DNA of 36,746 bases from assembly GCA_025358705.1 (NCBI GenBank), contig JANYII010000016.1, positions 1-36,746 on the forward strand, read 5' to 3'. This stretch comes from Betaproteobacteria bacterium (GTDB taxonomy: Bacteria > Pseudomonadota > Gammaproteobacteria > Burkholderiales > SG8-39). A program made the position numbers and the translations under genes. This document shows positions 33,933-36,746 of the stretch, in pieces (within the stretch, counting starts at the first letter, position 1; every line of letters begins with the position of its first letter). The notes under the pieces were generated by a model. It was not told the DNA's origin. It saw only the letters and a program-made list of their open reading frames with translations, and made no database searches.

Positions 33933-34682
33933 ATGAAGTCATTCGATCTTTCCGGCCGCGTCGCGATCGTCACCGGCGGCAACGGCGGCATTGGGCAGGG
34001 CATGGCGCGCGGACTCGCCGCGGCGGGCGCAAAGGTGATTGTCGCGGGACGCAACGCGCAGAAGAGCGCTGCCGCGGCGAAAGAGATCCGCGGCGACGCG
34101 ATCGAGGTCGACGTCAAGAGCGAAGAATCGCTCAAGGCCCTCATCGCCGGGACGGTCAAGCGCCACGGCAGGCTCGACATCCTCGTCAACAACGCCGGCA
34201 TCAACATCCGCAAGCAGCCGCAGGAATACACGCTCGCCGAGTACCACGAGGTCATGAACACCAACCTCACCAGCGCGTTCAACCTCTCGCAGCTCGCCTA
34301 CCCCGAGATGAAGAAGGCCGGCGGCGGCAAGATCATCAACATCGGCTCGATGATGTCGATTTTCGGCGCGTCGTTCACCACGCCCTACGCCACCTCCAAG
34401 GGCGGCATCGTGCAGATGAGCCGCGCCATGGCCTGCGCCTGGGCGAAGGACAACATCCAGGTAAACAGCGTGCTGCCGGGCTGGATCGACACCGAACTCA
34501 CGCGCGGCGCGCGCCAGCAGATAGACGGATTGCACGAGCGCGTCCTCGCGCGCACGCCCGCCGGGCGCTGGGGCGATCCGGGCGACTTCGCGGGCATTGC
34601 GGTTTTTCTTGCGAGCGCTGCTTCTGATTTCCTGACTGGAACTGCTATTCCCGTGGACGGAGGGTATTCAATCCAGGGATAG
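33933..34682 (+). CDS. SDR family oxidoreductase (gluconate/glucose dehydrogenase-like)
   Basis: GRVAIVTGGNGGIGQGMARGLAAAGAKVIVAGR; LVNNAGIN; YATSKGG; C-terminal FLTGTAIPVDGGYSIQG. Confidence 0.95.
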   Translation: MKSFDLSGRVAIVTGGNGGIGQGMARGLAAAGAKVIVAGRNAQKSAAAAKEIRGDAIEVDVKSEESLKALIAGTVKRHGRLDILVNNAGINIRKQPQEYTLAEYHEVMNTNLTSAFNLSQLAYPEMKKAGGGKIINIGSMMSIFGASFTTPYATSKGGIVQMSRAMACAWAKDNIQVNSVLPGWIDTELTRGARQQIDGLHERVLARTPAGRWGDPGDFAGIAVFLASAASDFLTGTAIPVDGGYSIQG

Positions 34683-34698
34683 CCCGCCGTCGAAAGCG

Positions 34699-35994
34699 TT
34701 ACTTTGTCCTCTTCTTGCGGACCTCTGGCGTGGGTCCAAGCTGCTCGCGCAAGCGCTTCACGGCCTCGGGTTCGCCGCGGACTTTGAAGAACGTGCCGTC
34801 GTTGCCACCGCGCTCTTCCAGCACTTCGCAGTTGGAGAAAATCTCCCCGCGCAGCTTTTGCGCCGACCAGGGCAGGAAGAGCTCGGTTTCGACGAGGTCT
34901 TTCTGGAAGAAGGCAACGATCGCGGCGCGCAGCTTCGCGATGTCGCCCTCGCGGCGCGCGCTCATCACGACGCACTTCGGGTACAGCGCACGCAGTGCCG
35001 CTTCATCGCCGCCGCGGTCAATCTTGTTGAACACGTACAGGCGCGGCACGCCCTCGGCGCCGATCTCGTCCAGTACCTTCTCCGTTACCGCGAGCTGGCG
35101 CTCATAGCCCGGGTCGCTCGCGTCGACGACGTGCAGCAGGAGCGAGGCCTCGAGTGCCTCGTCCAGCGTGGACTTGAACGAAGCCACCAGGCCGTGCGGC
35201 AGGTTCTTGATGAAGCCGACCGTGTCGCTGACCAGCACGCGCGGCACGCTTTCGGGATGCAGCGCGCGCACGGTGGTGTCGAGCGTCGCGAAGAGCTTGT
35301 TGGCGACCAGCGCCTCGCTGCCGGTGAGCGCGCGCATCAGGGTGGATTTTCCCGCGTTGGTGTAGCCGACCAGCGCGACGCGCGAGAGACCCGGACGTTC
35401 CTGCCGCCGCGCGCGTTGCGTCTTGCGCTCGGCGCCCATCGCGGCGAGTTCCTTTTCCAGTTCCGAAATGCGGTCGCGGATCTTGCGCCGGTCGAGCTCG
35501 GTACGCGACTCGCTCGCGCCTCGGCCGCCGACGCCGCTGCGCCCGCGGCCCTGCGGCCCGGCGAGCTTCGCCGCTTCGCGCATGCGCGGCGCCATGTAGC
35601 CGAGGCGCGCGATCTCGACCTGCGCGCGCGCGGCACGGGAGCGTGCGTGGCGGTGGAAGATCTCGAGGATGACCATGGTGCGGTCCATGACTTCGCAATC
35701 GGTCTCCTTCTCGAGGTTGCGCGCCTGCGAAGGGGAGATTTCATGGTCGACGAGGATCAGGTCGGCGTCCTCCGCGAGGCTCTTCAGCTCCTCGCGCTTG
35801 CCGGTGCCGAAGTAGGCCGTCTGGTCGAACTGGGCCCGCTTCTGCGTGAAGGTGCCCACGACCTCGAAGCCGAGCGTCTTCGCGAGCTGGCCAAGCTCGG
35901 CCAGCGAGGCATCGAATTCAAGGTCACTTGTGTCCTGCCGGTGGACGGCCGACACGATGGCGCGCTTCGGCTTGTCTTTGGTTTCTTGCGTCAT
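34699..35994 (-). CDS. hflX: GTPase HflX
   Basis: FGTGKREEL; VDHEISPSQARNLE; RLGYMAPRMREAAKLAGPQGRGRSGVGGRGASESRTELDRRKIRDRI; GYTNAGKSTLMRALTGSEALVANKLFATLDTT. Confidence 0.97.
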   Translation of the reverse strand: MTQETKDKPKRAIVSAVHRQDTSDLEFDASLAELGQLAKTLGFEVVGTFTQKRAQFDQTAYFGTGKREELKSLAEDADLILVDHEISPSQARNLEKETDCEVMDRTMVILEIFHRHARSRAARAQVEIARLGYMAPRMREAAKLAGPQGRGRSGVGGRGASESRTELDRRKIRDRISELEKELAAMGAERKTQRARRQERPGLSRVALVGYTNAGKSTLMRALTGSEALVANKLFATLDTTVRALHPESVPRVLVSDTVGFIKNLPHGLVASFKSTLDEALEASLLLHVVDASDPGYERQLAVTEKVLDEIGAEGVPRLYVFNKIDRGGDEAALRALYPKCVVMSARREGDIAKLRAAIVAFFQKDLVETELFLPWSAQKLRGEIFSNCEVLEERGGNDGTFFKVRGEPEAVKRLREQLGPTPEVRKKRTK

Positions 35995-36022
35995 GGGGCG
36001 CGCAGCCTACCAGTGAAACCCG

Positions 36023-36511
36023 TCAAAGTCCCAATTCCCACACCTCGGCTACCAGGCGCTTGCCGAAACTGCGGTGCTTTTCGCTCGACACCCTGCGGAA
36101 TCCCTCCGCCTGGTAGATGGCGCGGGCGGCGGCAAGGTGGCTTTGCGTCCAGAGCGCCATCTTCCGGTAGCCGGCCGCGCGCGCGAAGCGGATGCAAGCC
36201 CGCGTCAGCCGCCTGCCCAGCCCCTGGCCGCGCGCCTTGGGATGGATGATCAGCAGGCGCAGCTTCGACACGGTGCGCGACTTCCGCACGAGGAAAACCG
36301 AGCCCACGACTTCGCCACCCATCTCCGCGATCCAGCAACGCTCGAGCTTCGGCTTGAAATCGCGCACGAAGTCCGCGACTATTTCCGCCACCAGCGCCTC
36401 GAAAGTCGTGTCGTAGCCGAATTCCTTCGCGTACAGCTCGCCGTGAAGCTGGACGACGCGACCCATGTCGCCCGGGCGCGGATCCCTGAACCGGATGTTC
36501 TTTTTCTTCAT
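36023..36511 (-). CDS. GNAT family N-acetyltransferase
   Basis: IRFRDPRPGDMGRVVQLHGELYAKEFGYD; LRLLIIHPKARGQGLGRRLTRACIRFAR; ATG at 36511. Confidence 0.93.
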   Translation of the reverse strand: MKKKNIRFRDPRPGDMGRVVQLHGELYAKEFGYDTTFEALVAEIVADFVRDFKPKLERCWIAEMGGEVVGSVFLVRKSRTVSKLRLLIIHPKARGQGLGRRLTRACIRFARAAGYRKMALWTQSHLAAARAIYQAEGFRRVSSEKHRSFGKRLVAEVWELGL

Positions 36512-36592
36512 CGAAGGTAGTACTCTGCGCACCGGGAGAATGTCGACAATGCTAGCGCGTTTTATTCGTGCCACCACCTGCCGGGAGAAACC

Positions 36593-36746
36593 ATGAATCT
36601 GCAAAAGACCGTCCTCGCCCTCTCGTTCTCGCTCTGCGCCGGGTCGCTGAGTGCCACCGAACCCGCCGGCGTCCTGGCCCAGTCAAGGAAGAACACGCCG
36701 CAGCCGCCCTGGCTGCAGGGCGACCAGTGGGACATGGCCAACACCC
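36593..36746 (+). CDS. Secreted protein, possibly cyclase/kynurenine-formamidase family; 3' truncated by window edge
   Basis: Signal-like MNLQKTVLALSFSLCAGSLSA then QSRKNTPQPPWLQGDQWDMANT. Confidence 0.5.
   Translation, partial: MNLQKTVLALSFSLCAGSLSATEPAGVLAQSRKNTPQPPWLQGDQWDMANT

Noticed and set aside
34858-36249. 463-aa plus-strand ORF antisense to hflX
   Set aside because: hflX on the opposite strand is unambiguous; this is a GC-bias shadow ORF.
1-36746. CRISPR array, tRNA, rRNA, integrase or prophage signature
   Set aside because: None recognised on reading either strand; no regularly spaced repeats, cloverleaf candidates or phage genes evident.

Overview
GC-rich, gene-dense bacterial chromosomal window, most like Burkholderiales/Betaproteobacteria judging by the three Bug/TctC-type receptors, SrkA, HflX and gene content. 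About 45 protein-coding genes are supportable. No rRNA, tRNA, CRISPR array, integrase or intact transposase was seen. Main modules: flavoprotein dehydrogenase/LysR; DUF2917-GNAT-Bug-D-aminoacylase-DLH; MarR-GST-LigB-type dioxygenase; TGase-like hypothetical; msrB convergent with an mlaF-like ATPase lacking adjacent mlaEDB; a run of transporter pseudogene remnants (OMF, RND, MFS) at 13139-14194; an ArsR-led array of four SRPBCC, one frameshifted DUF1428 and two VOC genes; srkA; a fused spermidine-synthase-like membrane protein; a 29-bp-arm perfect palindrome flanked by CTAG; a Bug/2-hydroxyacid DH/EamA/phosphatase operon; a bufferin (BufA2-BufB/DUF692-BufC/DUF2063) operon headed by an unlisted 47-aa Met/Lys/Glu-repeat lipoprotein; TetR-Prx-HAD; Trx-CcdA; two tandem overlapping ECF sigma genes with a DUF3379 anti-sigma-like gene; SDR; hflX; GNAT. 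The most interesting proposal is that the twin-sigma operon, the bufferin/Met-rich-lipoprotein operon and possibly trx-ccdA share one ECF-type promoter (TGTAAGGAAT-N14-GTCT, identical spacing in two sites, weaker in the third), suggesting an envelope metal/thiol-stress regulon. Family assignments are by eye and no database search was run.
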